A stretch of DNA of 64,000 bases from Streptomyces radicis (GCF_003626575.1 NZ_RBDY01000003.1:186001-250000); one strand, 5' to 3'; shown: positions 19,515 to 28,299, numbered from the stretch's first letter. Notes: generated from the letters alone by a model not told the origin. Numbers and translations: made by a program.

Positions 19515-20117
19515 ATGAGCCCCCGTCACTCCGCTGCCGAGGCCCGTCGCACGCGCGAGCGCATCATCGAGCGCGGTGTTGACGTCGCCTCCGTCGAGGG
19601 GTTGGAGGGGCTGACGATCGGCCGCCTGGCCGCGGACCTGGGCATCAGCAAGTCGGGCCTGCTCGGCCACTTCGGCACCAAGCAGGCGCTCCAGCTGGCC
19701 GCGCTCGAACGGGCGGCGGTCATCTTCGACCGCGAGGTCTGGCGCCCCGCCTCGGGCGCCACCCCCGGCCTGCCCAGGCTGCGGGCGGTGTGCGACGCGT
19801 GGATCTCCTACCTGGTGCGCGGCGTGTTCCCCGGCGGCTGCCTGTTCGTGAGCTCCACGTTCGAACAGGACGGCCGCACGGGCCCGGTCCGCGCGCTCCT
19901 CCGCCGTCAGTTCCGCGCGTGGCAGCGCCGCCTGACGGCGGAGATCCGCACCGCGGTCCGCACGGGCGACCTCCCGGCGGACACCGACCCCGACCAGCTG
20001 GTGTTCGAGCTGTACGGCGTGATGATGAGCCTGAACCACACCACCCAACTGGCCCCCACCCCCGAGGCCCCGACCCAGGCGACGAGAGCGATCACCCGCC
20101 TCCTGTCCCCCCCGTGA
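19515..20117 (+). CDS. TetR family regulator
   Basis: About 200 residues. The N-terminal helix-turn-helix is LTIGRLAADLGISKSGLLGH (near residue 35) followed by FGTKQALQLAAL, and the C-terminal domain is of the TetR_C_7 sort with SYLVRGVFPGGCLFVSSTFE. Start is ATG 19515; an in-frame ATG at 19506 overlaps the TATAAT box and so cannot be the start if that box is used. It probably represses itself and the divergent FabH-like gene, with an acyl-CoA or fatty acid-like effector as an inference. Confidence 0.85.
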   Translation: MSPRHSAAEARRTRERIIERGVDVASVEGLEGLTIGRLAADLGISKSGLLGHFGTKQALQLAALERAAVIFDREVWRPASGATPGLPRLRAVCDAWISYLVRGVFPGGCLFVSSTFEQDGRTGPVRALLRRQFRAWQRRLTAEIRTAVRTGDLPADTDPDQLVFELYGVMMSLNHTTQLAPTPEAPTQATRAITRLLSPP

Positions 20118-20737
20118 GTTGTTGCCCGCGGCGCCACGGGAGTCGAGAGAGTTCGCCTGCGGCGAGCCAGTCGCGTTACCGAAGGACGCGGGCCGGAAAC
20201 GTCACCGCCCGCGGCAGGACCGCAGCGTTGTCGGCGAACGCCACCGCCCACGGCGAGCCCATCACGGGCGGGCCGCAGCGAGGCAGTCACGTGACCGGAC
20301 GGCATCACCCCTGCGGCAACGTGAACGTACCCCTGGGCCCGCCGCAGACAACAACGCGCCTCGGCCCACCACAAGCGACAACGCGCGCTCGCCCGCAGCC
20401 CACCGTTCCCACCAACGCCCCACCCCGCCACAGGCAACACCACACGCCGCCCCCGGCGACCTCACCACCCCCACCGGGCCGCAGGCGACAACACACCCAC
20501 CCGCAGCTCACCGCAGCCAACACCACACGCCCCGCCGCAGACGACAACACACCCTCGCCCGCAGCCCACCCATCCCACCAACGCCCCACCCCGCCACAGG
20601 CAACACCACACGCCCACCCCCAACCCCGCCGCAGGCAACAACGCGCCCCGGCCCGCGACCGCCCCTCACCACAAACCCCCCAAGCCCGCCGCAGGCGCCA
20701 ACGCACCCCCACCCCCCACCCCGCCGCAGGCGGCCGC
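20118..20737. repeat. Degenerate GCCGCAGGC(G/A)ACAAC repeat array, gene-free
   Basis: 620 bp with no credible gene. From about 20341 a unit of the type CCGCMGGCRACAACRCNCC recurs about a dozen times at irregular spacing (near 20342, 20368, 20426, 20477, 20509, 20533, 20591, 20627, 20688, 20721). A larger 53-bp duplication (20396-20448 and 20562-20614) is 51/53 identical. The first part (20118-20340) has looser GCGGCGA-type words. The array runs to the stop codon of the neighbouring dehydrogenase, whose last codons resemble the unit. Strand composition is skewed (C/A-rich on the plus strand). Confidence 0.75.
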
Positions 20738-21637
20738 TCAGCCCGCGGCAGGCGGAAAGCTCGCGAAGTACGACGCCGCCGTGTCCTCGCGGCCGTGGCC
20801 GTGGTCCGAGGCGCGCCGCAGGCGATCCGCGCCCGCCATGGCCAGGTCGAGGCGGACGTCGGCCCGTTCCGCCGCCGCGAGGATCAGGCGCGCGTCCTTC
20901 TCCGCCGTGTCCACGGCGAACGTCGGCGTGTAGTCGTCGGACCTGATCACCTCGGCCTTGATCCGCAGATAGGGCATGTCGAGCGTGCCGCCCTCGAGCG
21001 CGTCGAGGAGCCGCTGCGGATCCACGTCGAGCGCCCGGGCGAGGGCCATCGCCTCGGCCGCGCCATGGGTGACGGCCAGCGCCCAGCTGTTGCAGACGAG
21101 CTTGAGCCGCGAGCCCGCGCCCGCCTCGTCGCCGAGCCACAGCGTGCGGCGGCCGATGGCGGCCAGCACGGGCTCGGCGCGTTCCCTGGCCGTCGCGGGC
21201 CCCGAGGCCATCACCACCAACTGCCCGGTCTCCGCGGGCTGCTGGGTGCCGAGCACGGGCGCGTCCACGAACGACAGGCCGCGTTCCCTGGCGAAGTCCA
21301 CCAGCGGGGGCAGCCCGTCCAGGCCCGTGGTGCCGCTCTGGATCCAGACGGTCCCCGAGCGCAGCGACGGCTCGGCGGCGCGCATCGCGGAGAGCGTGGC
21401 CGCGCCGTCGTGGAGCATGGTCAGCACGACCGCCGCGCCGTCCACCGCCTCGGCGGCGGTGTCGGTGACCCGGGCGCCGTCGGCGGCCAGCGGCTCCGCC
21501 TTGGCCCGGGTGCGGTTCCACACCCGCACGTCGAACCCGGCGCGGCACAGGTTGCGGGCCATGGCGAAGCCCATGATGCCGGTGCCGAGCACGCTGACGG
21601 GGATGATGCGGTCCTGTTGATCAGTGTGATCAGTCAT
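20738..21637 (-). CDS. NAD(P)-dependent beta-hydroxyacid dehydrogenase
   Basis: 299 residues. The Rossmann motif VLGTGIMGFAMARNL starts near residue 15. The substrate loop SGTTGLDG corresponds to the DxSTxx block of 3-hydroxyisobutyrate dehydrogenases, with the catalytic Lys in AGSRLKLVCNSW. Helical C-terminal domain is complete. Belongs to the 3-hydroxyisobutyrate dehydrogenase / GLYR / imine-reductase-like superfamily; substrate uncertain. It is followed by the repeat array and lies 17 bp downstream of the DUF3145 gene on the same strand. Confidence 0.85.
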   Translation of the reverse strand: MTDHTDQQDRIIPVSVLGTGIMGFAMARNLCRAGFDVRVWNRTRAKAEPLAADGARVTDTAAEAVDGAAVVLTMLHDGAATLSAMRAAEPSLRSGTVWIQSGTTGLDGLPPLVDFARERGLSFVDAPVLGTQQPAETGQLVVMASGPATARERAEPVLAAIGRRTLWLGDEAGAGSRLKLVCNSWALAVTHGAAEAMALARALDVDPQRLLDALEGGTLDMPYLRIKAEVIRSDDYTPTFAVDTAEKDARLILAAAERADVRLDLAMAGADRLRRASDHGHGREDTAASYFASFPPAAG

Positions 21638-21654
21638 GACCGCACGCTAAACGG

Positions 21655-22149
21655 TCAGACCACCTGGTGCAGCCACCGGACGGGCGCGCCATCGCCCGCG
21701 TGCCTGAACGGTTCCAGCTCGTCGTCCCACGGCTTGCCGAGCAGTCCGGCGATCTCCGCCTGAAGGTCGCTCTCGCCCCGCGCGGAGCGGTCCGCGGCGG
21801 CGCGCAGCCGGTCCTCGGGGATCATGATGTCGCCGTGGATGCCGGTCACCGCGTGGTAGATGCCGAGCTCGGGGGTGCAGCTGTAGCGCTCGCCCTCCGC
21901 CGCGGGGGACGGCTCGGACGTCACCTCGAAACGCAGCAGGTGCCAGCCGCGCAGGGCCGAGGCGAGCTTGGACGCGGTGGCGGGCTCGCCCTGCCAGGAC
22001 AGCTCGGCACGCCAGGTGCCGGGCGAGGCGGGCTGTTTGGTCCAGTCCAGGCTGACGCGGGCGCCGAGGACCCCGGCCACGGCCCATTCGATGTGGGGAC
22101 ACAGGGCCCGGGGGGCGGAGTGCACATACAGAACACCGCGTGTCGTCAT
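21655..22149 (-). CDS. DUF3145 family protein
   Basis: 164 residues, soluble. Conserved blocks TTRGVLYVHSAPRALCPHIE, WAVAGVLG and GTWRAELSWQGEPATASKLA match the actinobacterial DUF3145 family, which has no known function. GGAGG precedes ATG. The upstream 267 bp are unusually AT-rich for this chromosome around 22225-22310 and presumably carry promoters of this gene and the divergent lipase; no clear promoter pair was identified. Confidence 0.88.
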   Translation of the reverse strand: MTTRGVLYVHSAPRALCPHIEWAVAGVLGARVSLDWTKQPASPGTWRAELSWQGEPATASKLASALRGWHLLRFEVTSEPSPAAEGERYSCTPELGIYHAVTGIHGDIMIPEDRLRAAADRSARGESDLQAEIAGLLGKPWDDELEPFRHAGDGAPVRWLHQVV

Positions 22150-22416
22150 CGGACCTCCACTCTCACCGGCCTGCGCCCGCCGTGAGCTTCAAGGCGCCCC
22201 CTGGAAGCCCCCGGAATCACGCACGACTAGTAAACAGTATTCATGCCTTTTCTTGGCAAATGGGACAGCGGTTGACGTCAGGTCATCTTTTAGCCTTGTC
22301 ACGGGGCGCGTGTCAGGCGTCGCCCGCCGCCAGACGCATCTGCCGGAAAACGCAGGACCAAGCTACCGCCCGCCCAGCCGCCCCATGGACACCCCCGGAA
22401 CCTCGAAGGAGGCCGA

Positions 22417-23328
22417 ATGCCGGTCAGCCGCCGCGCCCTCGCCCTGCCCGTCGCCGCCGTCGCCCTGCTCGCCGCGGGCACGATCTCCTGCACGTCCTCC
22501 TCCTCCGACGACGAGGACTCGGCCCCCGGGGCGCGCGACGGACAGGCCGAGGAGTCGGCCGAGCCCGCGCCCCGCTGGAACACCAGCCCGGCCTCGCTCG
22601 CGGCGATCGGCGACTCGATCACCCGGGCGTTCGACGCCTGCGCCCTGCTCTCCGACTGCCCCGAGGCGTCCTGGGCCACCGGGACCGAGCCCGAGGTGGC
22701 GAGCCTGGCCACGCAGTTAATGGGGGACGGCGCGGACGTCTCGGACCGCGCGTGGAACCTCGCGGAGTCCGGCGCGACCGCGAGCGACCTGCCCGACCAG
22801 GCCCGGCGGATCGTGGGGTACGAGCCGGAGCTGGTGACGGTGATGATCGGCGGGAACGACGCGTGCGCCGCCGATCTGGACTCGATGACCTCCGTCGACG
22901 ACTTCCGCGCGCACGTCACCGAGACGATGGACATCATCAGGGGCCGACTGCCGGACACCCAGGTCTATGTGTCGAGCGTGCCCGACCTGATGCGGCTGTG
23001 GTCCGAGGGCAGCGAGTCGTTCGTGGCGCGCACGGTGTGGCAGGTCGCGAACATCTGCCCGTCGATGCTCGACGACGCGGGCGACGACTCGGCCGAGGCG
23101 GTCGAGCGCCGCGAGGCGGTGCGGGAGCGGGTGCGGGAGTACAACGCGACGCTCGGCGAGGTCTGCGCCGAGGACGCGCTGTGCCGTTACGACGGGGGCG
23201 CCGTCTTCGACTACGCGTTCACGACGCACCACCTCAGCGACTTCGACTGGTTCCACCCGAGCCGTGAGGGCCAGGCCACCCTGGCCGAGCTGGCCTACGA
23301 GCAGATCACCGCGGGGCCCACCGGCTAG
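22417..23328 (+). CDS. Exported SGNH/GDSL hydrolase (lipoprotein-like)
   Basis: 303 residues. Signal peptide with RR near the start and a hydrophobic core (residues 8-22) ending GTISC, a possible though imperfect lipobox, followed by a Ser/Asp-rich linker. SGNH blocks are seen: I AAIGDSITRAF with the nucleophile Ser, III MIGGNDACAAD, and V DFDWFHPSREG with the Asp-x-x-His pair. Block II Gly is likely in LAESGATASD. It should hydrolyse esters or acyl-glycans outside the cell. Its stop codon overlaps by 3 bp the stop of the convergent NmrA gene. Confidence 0.88.
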   Translation: MPVSRRALALPVAAVALLAAGTISCTSSSSDDEDSAPGARDGQAEESAEPAPRWNTSPASLAAIGDSITRAFDACALLSDCPEASWATGTEPEVASLATQLMGDGADVSDRAWNLAESGATASDLPDQARRIVGYEPELVTVMIGGNDACAADLDSMTSVDDFRAHVTETMDIIRGRLPDTQVYVSSVPDLMRLWSEGSESFVARTVWQVANICPSMLDDAGDDSAEAVERREAVRERVREYNATLGEVCAEDALCRYDGGAVFDYAFTTHHLSDFDWFHPSREGQATLAELAYEQITAGPTG

Positions 23329-24248
23329 GCAACCGGCCCGAGGTGCTCGCGCGCCCACTCGTCGAAGGTGGTGAGGGGGATGCCCAGGTCCCTCGCGAAC
23401 CGGGGGCGCGCGGGCTGGGGGGCCACGTTCAGCCACGCGTGATTGGCGCCCACGACGGGCATTCCGGCGGCGAACGCCTCCTCCTCGGTCATGTCGGGCG
23501 CGGACAGCGGCGTGCCGAGGGCGCGGGAGAGCACCTCGGCGATCTCCGCCATCGACCGGTGGTCGCTCGCCAGCTCCAGCTCGACCCGGTCGAAGCGCTC
23601 GGGGCCGGCGACGGCCGCCGCGGCCGTGGCGCCGATGTCGTCGGTCGCGACCAGGGACAGCCGGGTGGCGGGCTTCAGGACGCTCACCAGGCCGCCCTCG
23701 ACGCCGCGCGGGAAGAGGAACGCCATGGACGGCAGGAAGTTGTCCATGAAGAAGCCCGGCTTGATGAGCGTCCAGCGCGGGAAGCCCGCCTCGCGGAGCC
23801 GGTCCTGTATCGCGCTCTTGGCGTCGAGCGAGGGCTCCAACGCGGCCCAGCGGCCCTCGGCCCACCCCGGGGTCCCGGCGTGCGCTCCCGCGCCGCTGGC
23901 GGACGTGTGCACGAACTGCGGCACCCCTGCGGCCCGCGCGCCCTCGATGAGGTTGACGCCCTGGGCGACCTCCCCCGCGAAGTCGAAGCCCTCCCCGGTC
24001 CAGGCGGGCATCTGCACCGAGAACACGGCGCGGGCGCCCTCGGCGGCCCTGGCCACCGAGTCGCGGTCGAGGAGGTCGCCGGTGACCAGCTCGGCGCCGA
24101 GCGCCTCGACGGCCCTGGCCCGGTCGGTGGCCTGGTCGCGCACCAGGGCGCGGACGGGGACGCCGGCGGCACGCAGGGCGCGGGCCGTGGCGCCGCCCTG
24201 CTTGCCGGTGGCGCCGGTCACCAGGACAGGTGCGGAATCGATGGACAT
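23325..24248 (-). CDS. NmrA-like NAD(P)-binding protein
   Basis: 307 residues. The Rossmann fold begins with VLVTGATGKQGGATARAL near residue 8, and FSVQMPAWTGEGF and ASDHRSMAEIAEVLSRALG follow. This is the atypical short-chain dehydrogenase group NmrA/HSCARG, acting as redox sensor or reductase. Start is ATG 24248 behind GAGGAG; longer frames add residues from the operator. Divergent from a TetR gene with two inverted repeats between, hence likely repressed by it. Confidence 0.87.
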   Translation of the reverse strand: MSIDSAPVLVTGATGKQGGATARALRAAGVPVRALVRDQATDRARAVEALGAELVTGDLLDRDSVARAAEGARAVFSVQMPAWTGEGFDFAGEVAQGVNLIEGARAAGVPQFVHTSASGAGAHAGTPGWAEGRWAALEPSLDAKSAIQDRLREAGFPRWTLIKPGFFMDNFLPSMAFLFPRGVEGGLVSVLKPATRLSLVATDDIGATAAAAVAGPERFDRVELELASDHRSMAEIAEVLSRALGTPLSAPDMTEEEAFAAGMPVVGANHAWLNVAPQPARPRFARDLGIPLTTFDEWAREHLGPVA

Positions 24249-24266
24249 GCTGCTCCTCGGGACGTT

Positions 24267-24318
24267 AAACGGCGGGGCCCGCCGTTTTACCCGAGGTACG
24301 ATACGGCGGGGCCCGCCA
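24267..24318. promoter_or_regulatory. Twin TetR operators between NmrA and TetR genes
   Basis: Site 1 (24267-24287) is AAACGGCGGG-G-CCCGCCGTTT, perfect 10-bp arms around one base. Site 2 (24304-24318) repeats the core CGGCGGGGCCCGCC. TACGAT at 24297-24302 is a probable -10 for the TetR gene, with site 2 at its transcript start. GC-rich cores flanked by A/T are typical of TetR operators. Confidence 0.75.
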
Positions 24319-24343
24319 CTTAGCAATCCTGGAGATGAACGCC

Positions 24344-24943
24344 ATGGCCGACAGCCGACGGGCGGACGCCCGGCGCAACCACACGCGGATCCTCGCCGTG
24401 GCCGAGGCCGAGGTGGCCACGCGGGGCGCCGCCGCGTCCCTGGAGCAGATCGCCCGCACCGCGGGGGTCGGCTCGGCGACCGTGCGCCGCCACTTCCCCA
24501 CCCGCCGCGCGCTGTTGGAGGCGGTCTCCCGGCGGCGGATCGAGGCCCTGTGCGCCCGCGCGCGCGACCTGGCGGAGCGGGGCGACAGCCGGGAGGCGCT
24601 GCTCGAGTGGCTGGGCGAGGTCGTGGGTTACTGCGTCACCGCCGCGGGGCTCGCGACCGCGCTGAGCTACGACGCCGCCGGGGCCGACCCGGCGCACGGG
24701 AACGCCTGCTCGGCGGCGCTCGAGGAGGCGGCCGAGCCCCTGCTCGAACGCGCCGCGCGGGACGGGGCGGTGACGGAGGGCGTCACCGTCGAGGACCTGA
24801 TCACGCTGAGCGTCGGCATCGCCCTGGCCACGGAGCACCACCGCGACCCGGCCGCCAGGGCCGACGAGCTCTTCAGGCTGACCGTGGCGGGGTTGAGCCC
24901 CGAGCGCGCGAGGCGGGGTTCCCAAGGCCCGCTGAAGGCGTAA
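24344..24943 (+). CDS. TetR family regulator
   Basis: 199 residues. N-terminal HTH AASLEQIARTAGVGSATVRR followed by HFPTRRALLEAV. The C-terminal ligand domain matches the group that usually controls a divergent NmrA or short-chain dehydrogenase gene. Start is ATG 24344 because GGAG (24331-24334) is 9 nt upstream; the ATG at 24335 would overlap that ribosome-binding site. Expected to repress itself and the NmrA gene through the twin operators. Confidence 0.87.
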   Translation: MADSRRADARRNHTRILAVAEAEVATRGAAASLEQIARTAGVGSATVRRHFPTRRALLEAVSRRRIEALCARARDLAERGDSREALLEWLGEVVGYCVTAAGLATALSYDAAGADPAHGNACSAALEEAAEPLLERAARDGAVTEGVTVEDLITLSVGIALATEHHRDPAARADELFRLTVAGLSPERARRGSQGPLKA

Positions 24944-24946
24944 CCA

Positions 24947-25014
24947 TTGACAGGAAATGCCCCCGCTCCTAACGTTCTCGCCAGCATTTCGAACAGCTGA
25001 CGAAATTTCGAACA
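24947..25014 (+). promoter_or_regulatory. Promoter and repeated TTCGAACA sites of the dehydratase operon
   Basis: TTGACA (24947-24952), exactly 17 bp, TAACGT (24970-24975): a near-consensus vegetative promoter. Just downstream, ATTTCGAACA occurs twice (24986-24995 and 25005-25014), the second as ATTTCGAACATGG. Placement over the first transcribed bases suggests repressor binding. A related sequence follows the ABC promoter at 28.38 kb. Confidence 0.7.
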
Positions 25015-25033
25015 TGGCGGAGGGCTGGCACCC

Positions 25034-26200
25034 GTGCGCATCACCGGAATCAGCACGCATGTCGTCGGGACCCCCTGGCGGAACCTCACCTATGTGCGGG
25101 TTCACACCGACGAGGGACTGACCGGCGTCGGCGAGACGCGCATGCTGGGGCACACCGACGCGCTGCTCGGCTATCTGCGGGAGGCCGAGGCCAACCACAT
25201 CGCGGGATCCGACCCGTTCGCGGTCGAGGACCTGGTGCGCCGGATGAAGTACGGCGACTACGGGCGGGCCGGGGAGATCGTGATGTCCGGCATCGCGTGC
25301 GTGGAGATGGCCTGCTGGGACATCAAGGGCAAGGCGCTCGGGGTGCCGGTGTGGCAGCTGCTCGGCGGCAGGGCCGACGCGTCCGACGACCGGGTCAAGG
25401 CGTACGCCAACGGCTGGTACACCGTCGAGCGCACGCCCGACGCGTTCCACAAGGCCGCGCGCGCGGTGGTGGAGCGGGGGTATCGCGCCCTCAAGCTCGA
25501 CCCGTTCGGCACGGGAAGCTTCGAGCTCGACCACGCCGAGACCGTTCGTTCACTCTCCCTGGTCGAGGCGGTCCGTGACGCGATCGGTCCCGAGGCGGAG
25601 CTGCTGCTGGAGATGCACGGCCGCTTCTCGCCCGCGACCGCGATCCGGCTGGCGCGCGAGCTGGAGCCGTTCGCGCCCTCGTGGCTCGAGGAGCCCGTGC
25701 CGCCGGAGAACCTCAAGGCGCTGGCCAAGGTCGCCGAGCGGACGACGCTGCCCATCGCCACGGGCGAGCGCATCCACGACAGGATCGAGTTCAGGGAGCT
25801 CTTCGAGTCGCAGGCGGCCGACATCATCCAGCCCGACGTGGGCCACCTCGGCGGCATCGGCGAGGCCCGCAAGCTGGCCGCCACCGCCGAGGCGCACTAC
25901 GTGCTCATCGCCCCGCACAACGTCGGCGGCTCGGTGCTCACCGCGGCCAGCCTCCAACTGGCGGGCTGCACCCCCAACTTCAAGATCCTCGAGCACTTCA
26001 ACGACTTCGCCGACGCCGAGATCAAGAAGGTCGTCAAGGGCGCGCCCCAGGTGGTCGACGGATACTTCACGCTCTCCCAGGAGCCGGGCCTCGGCGTCGA
26101 GCTGGACACGGACGCGGCGGCCGAGTTCCCGCAGCAGCGCGCCCGCTTCGACCTGTGGGCCGAGGACTGGCACAAGCGGGACGGCGGGGCAGGGCGGTGA
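25034..26200 (+). CDS. Enolase-superfamily sugar-acid dehydratase
   Basis: 388 residues of the mandelate racemase/muconate lactonizing group, closest in feel to galactonate or related aldonate dehydratases. The capping domain opens MRITGISTHVVGTPWRNLTY. In the barrel, RALKLDPFGTGSF carries the catalytic Lys region; metal ligands are in LLEMHGRFSPATA, WLEEPVPPEN and ATGERIHDR, and a catalytic His is in IAPHNVGGSV. Such enzymes remove water from a sugar acid to give a 2-keto-3-deoxy acid. Start GTG behind GGAGGG. It overlaps the next gene (GTGA), so the two are translationally coupled. The exact acid is unknown. Confidence 0.85.
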   Translation: MRITGISTHVVGTPWRNLTYVRVHTDEGLTGVGETRMLGHTDALLGYLREAEANHIAGSDPFAVEDLVRRMKYGDYGRAGEIVMSGIACVEMACWDIKGKALGVPVWQLLGGRADASDDRVKAYANGWYTVERTPDAFHKAARAVVERGYRALKLDPFGTGSFELDHAETVRSLSLVEAVRDAIGPEAELLLEMHGRFSPATAIRLARELEPFAPSWLEEPVPPENLKALAKVAERTTLPIATGERIHDRIEFRELFESQAADIIQPDVGHLGGIGEARKLAATAEAHYVLIAPHNVGGSVLTAASLQLAGCTPNFKILEHFNDFADAEIKKVVKGAPQVVDGYFTLSQEPGLGVELDTDAAAEFPQQRARFDLWAEDWHKRDGGAGR

Positions 26201-27228
26201 CCGCGGCGCGCAGCGTCCTCGTCGAACGCCCGGGCGCCCACCGGCTGGTGACCGCGGACGCGCCGCCGGTGCCGGGCCCTGGCGAGGTGCGGGTGGCCGT
26301 CCACGCGGCGGGGATCTGCGCGAGCGACCGCGAGGTCTACGACGGCACGCGCGCCGACGGCTATGTGCGCTATCCCGTGGTGCCGGGCCACGAGTGGTCG
26401 GGCACGGTGGCCGAGGCGGGCCCGGGCGTGGACGCGTCGCTCGTCGGACGCCCGTGCGTGGGCGAGGGGTTTCGGGCGTGCGGGGTGTGCGAGCGGTGCC
26501 GCTCGGGCGAGACCAGCCTGTGCACGGCCGGGTACGAGGAGACCGGGTTCACCAGGCCGGGCGCGTTCGCCGACCATCTGGTGCTGCCCGCACGGCTGTT
26601 GCACATGCTGGACGACGGGGCCGACCTGACCGCCGCCGCCCTGCTCGAGCCCGCCGCCGTCGTCGCGGCGGCCGTGCTGCGCGCCGCCCCGCGCGCCGGG
26701 GAGCGCGTGGCGGTGCTGGGCGCCGGAACGCTGGGGCTGCTGGCCGTTCAGCTGCTCGCCGCCTCGTCCCCGGCCGACCTCGTCGCCGTGGACCCCCGCG
26801 ACCGGCCGCGGACCCGGGCCGCCGCGATGGGCGCGAGCCGCGCCGCGTCACCCGAGGAAGCGGCCGAGCTGCACGGCCGGTTCGACCTGGTCGTCGAGAC
26901 CGCGGGCGCCCCTGGCACCGCGCGGGACGCGTGCCTGCTGGCGCGGCGCGGCGGGCGCGTCGTGCTCACCGGGCTGCCCGCGCCCGGCGCGGCGGGCATC
27001 GACCCGGTGCTCGTCGCGGTCGGCCAGCTGACCGTCGCGGGCGTCTTCGGCGCCCCGCCCGCCGCCTGGGCGTACGCCACCCGCGCGTTCCGCCTCGGGC
27101 TGCTGCGCCCCCGGGCGCTCGTCACGCACCGGCTGCCGCTCGCATCGTTCGGAGAAGCGATCGAGCTGGTCGGTAGCGGCGACCCCGAGGTGGGCAAGGT
27201 TCTCCTGGAGCCACGGGGGGACCGTTGA
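26197..27228 (+). CDS. Zinc-dependent medium-chain alcohol/sugar dehydrogenase
   Basis: 343 residues. Catalytic zinc ligands: Cys in GICASD, His-Glu in PGHEWSG, Glu in LLEPAAV. The structural zinc site has four cysteines, CGVCERCRSGETSLC. NAD-binding GAGTLG near residue 174. This is the sorbitol/threonine/glucose-dehydrogenase-like branch, so it likely oxidises a sugar or sugar-derived alcohol. It starts within the stop of the dehydratase gene, which points to the same pathway. Confidence 0.87.
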   Translation: MTAARSVLVERPGAHRLVTADAPPVPGPGEVRVAVHAAGICASDREVYDGTRADGYVRYPVVPGHEWSGTVAEAGPGVDASLVGRPCVGEGFRACGVCERCRSGETSLCTAGYEETGFTRPGAFADHLVLPARLLHMLDDGADLTAAALLEPAAVVAAAVLRAAPRAGERVAVLGAGTLGLLAVQLLAASSPADLVAVDPRDRPRTRAAAMGASRAASPEEAAELHGRFDLVVETAGAPGTARDACLLARRGGRVVLTGLPAPGAAGIDPVLVAVGQLTVAGVFGAPPAAWAYATRAFRLGLLRPRALVTHRLPLASFGEAIELVGSGDPEVGKVLLEPRGDR

Positions 27229-27330
27229 CGCCTACCCGGCCGAACGAACGACGGCATACCGAACGGCCGCGTGCCGAACAGAGACCCACCGCACGACGAA
27301 ACACCGAACCACCGCGAACACTGGAGCATC

Positions 27331-28299
27331 GTGTCTGAGTCCGTCCCCGCACCGTCCCGTCGCCCGGGAGAGGCCGCGCTGGCCTCGCTGGGTCACGCCC
27401 TCCCGGCGGACGACCCCGCCGACGCCTCCCCGCACTCCTTCCCCGACGGCGGCACCTGGCGCACGGAGATCCCGTCCGTCGAGGGCCCCGAGGCCCTGGC
27501 CACCGTCCTGAAGGAGGCCACCCGCCTCGACGTCCCCGTGCACCGCGTCAGCCAGGGCAGCGGCGTGTGGATGCTGACCGACGGCGAGATAGTCGACATG
27601 GTCGGCGCGTGCGCCGACGCGGGCGCCGAGCTGTGCCTGTTCACCGGGCCCCGCGGCACGTGGGACATCGGGGCGTCGACCCGCAGCTCCTCGGGCGGCG
27701 CGGGGCTGCGCGCCCGCGGCCAGGGGGCGCTCGCCGGGTGCGTCGAGGACGCCCTGCGCGCCGCCGAGTTGGGCGTGCGCTGCCTGCTGGTCGCCGACGA
27801 GGGCGTGCTGTGGCTGCTGCACCGGCTGCGCGAGCGGGGCACGCTGCCCGCCGACACGACGTTCAAGGTCTCCGCGCTCGTCGGCCCGGTCAACCCCGCG
27901 TCGGTCGAGGTGCACGAGCGCCTGGGCGCGGATTCGGTCAACATCCCCTCGGACCTGACCCTGGAGCACCTCACCGAGATCCGGCGGAGCAGCGGCGTCC
28001 CGCTCGACTTCTACCTGGAGGCGCCCGACGACCTCGGCGGCTATGTCCGGATGTACGACATCGCCGAGCTGATCAGACGCGGCGCGCCGATCTATCTGAA
28101 GTTCGGGCTCAGCAAGGCGCCCGGCATCTACCCCTACGGCGGCCAGCTGCGCGATCTCACCCTCCAGACCGCGCGGGAGCGGGTCAGGCGCGGGCGGCTC
28201 GCGTTGGACCTGCTGGCCAGGCTCGGCGCCGACCGGGGCATGTCGCCGCCGGGGTCCAGGCTCCCCGGGCCGCTGCGCCGCTTCCCCGCCGACGACTGA
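27331..28299 (+). CDS. U32-peptidase-like TIM-barrel protein of unknown function
   Basis: 322 residues, no signal peptide. The fold is suggested by alternating strands and helices: VDMVGACADAGAELCLFTGP, GVRCLLVADEGVLWLLHRL, FKVSALVGPVNPASVEVHER, LGADSVNIPSDLTLEHL, GVPLDFYLEAPDDLGGYVRM and IYLKFGLSKAPGIYPYGGQL. This resembles U32 peptidases or phosphate-binding barrels, but the cysteine- and acid-rich signature of proven U32 peptidases is not seen. Lying directly after the dehydratase and dehydrogenase and before the sugar importer, it is more likely an aldolase or isomerase of the same pathway (inference). GTG start with GGAG 5 bp upstream. Confidence 0.6.
   Translation: MSESVPAPSRRPGEAALASLGHALPADDPADASPHSFPDGGTWRTEIPSVEGPEALATVLKEATRLDVPVHRVSQGSGVWMLTDGEIVDMVGACADAGAELCLFTGPRGTWDIGASTRSSSGGAGLRARGQGALAGCVEDALRAAELGVRCLLVADEGVLWLLHRLRERGTLPADTTFKVSALVGPVNPASVEVHERLGADSVNIPSDLTLEHLTEIRRSSGVPLDFYLEAPDDLGGYVRMYDIAELIRRGAPIYLKFGLSKAPGIYPYGGQLRDLTLQTARERVRRGRLALDLLARLGADRGMSPPGSRLPGPLRRFPADD

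Noticed and set aside
20341..20737. CRISPR or coding repeats
   Set aside because: Units too degenerate and irregular, no spacers of fixed size, no open frame with normal composition.
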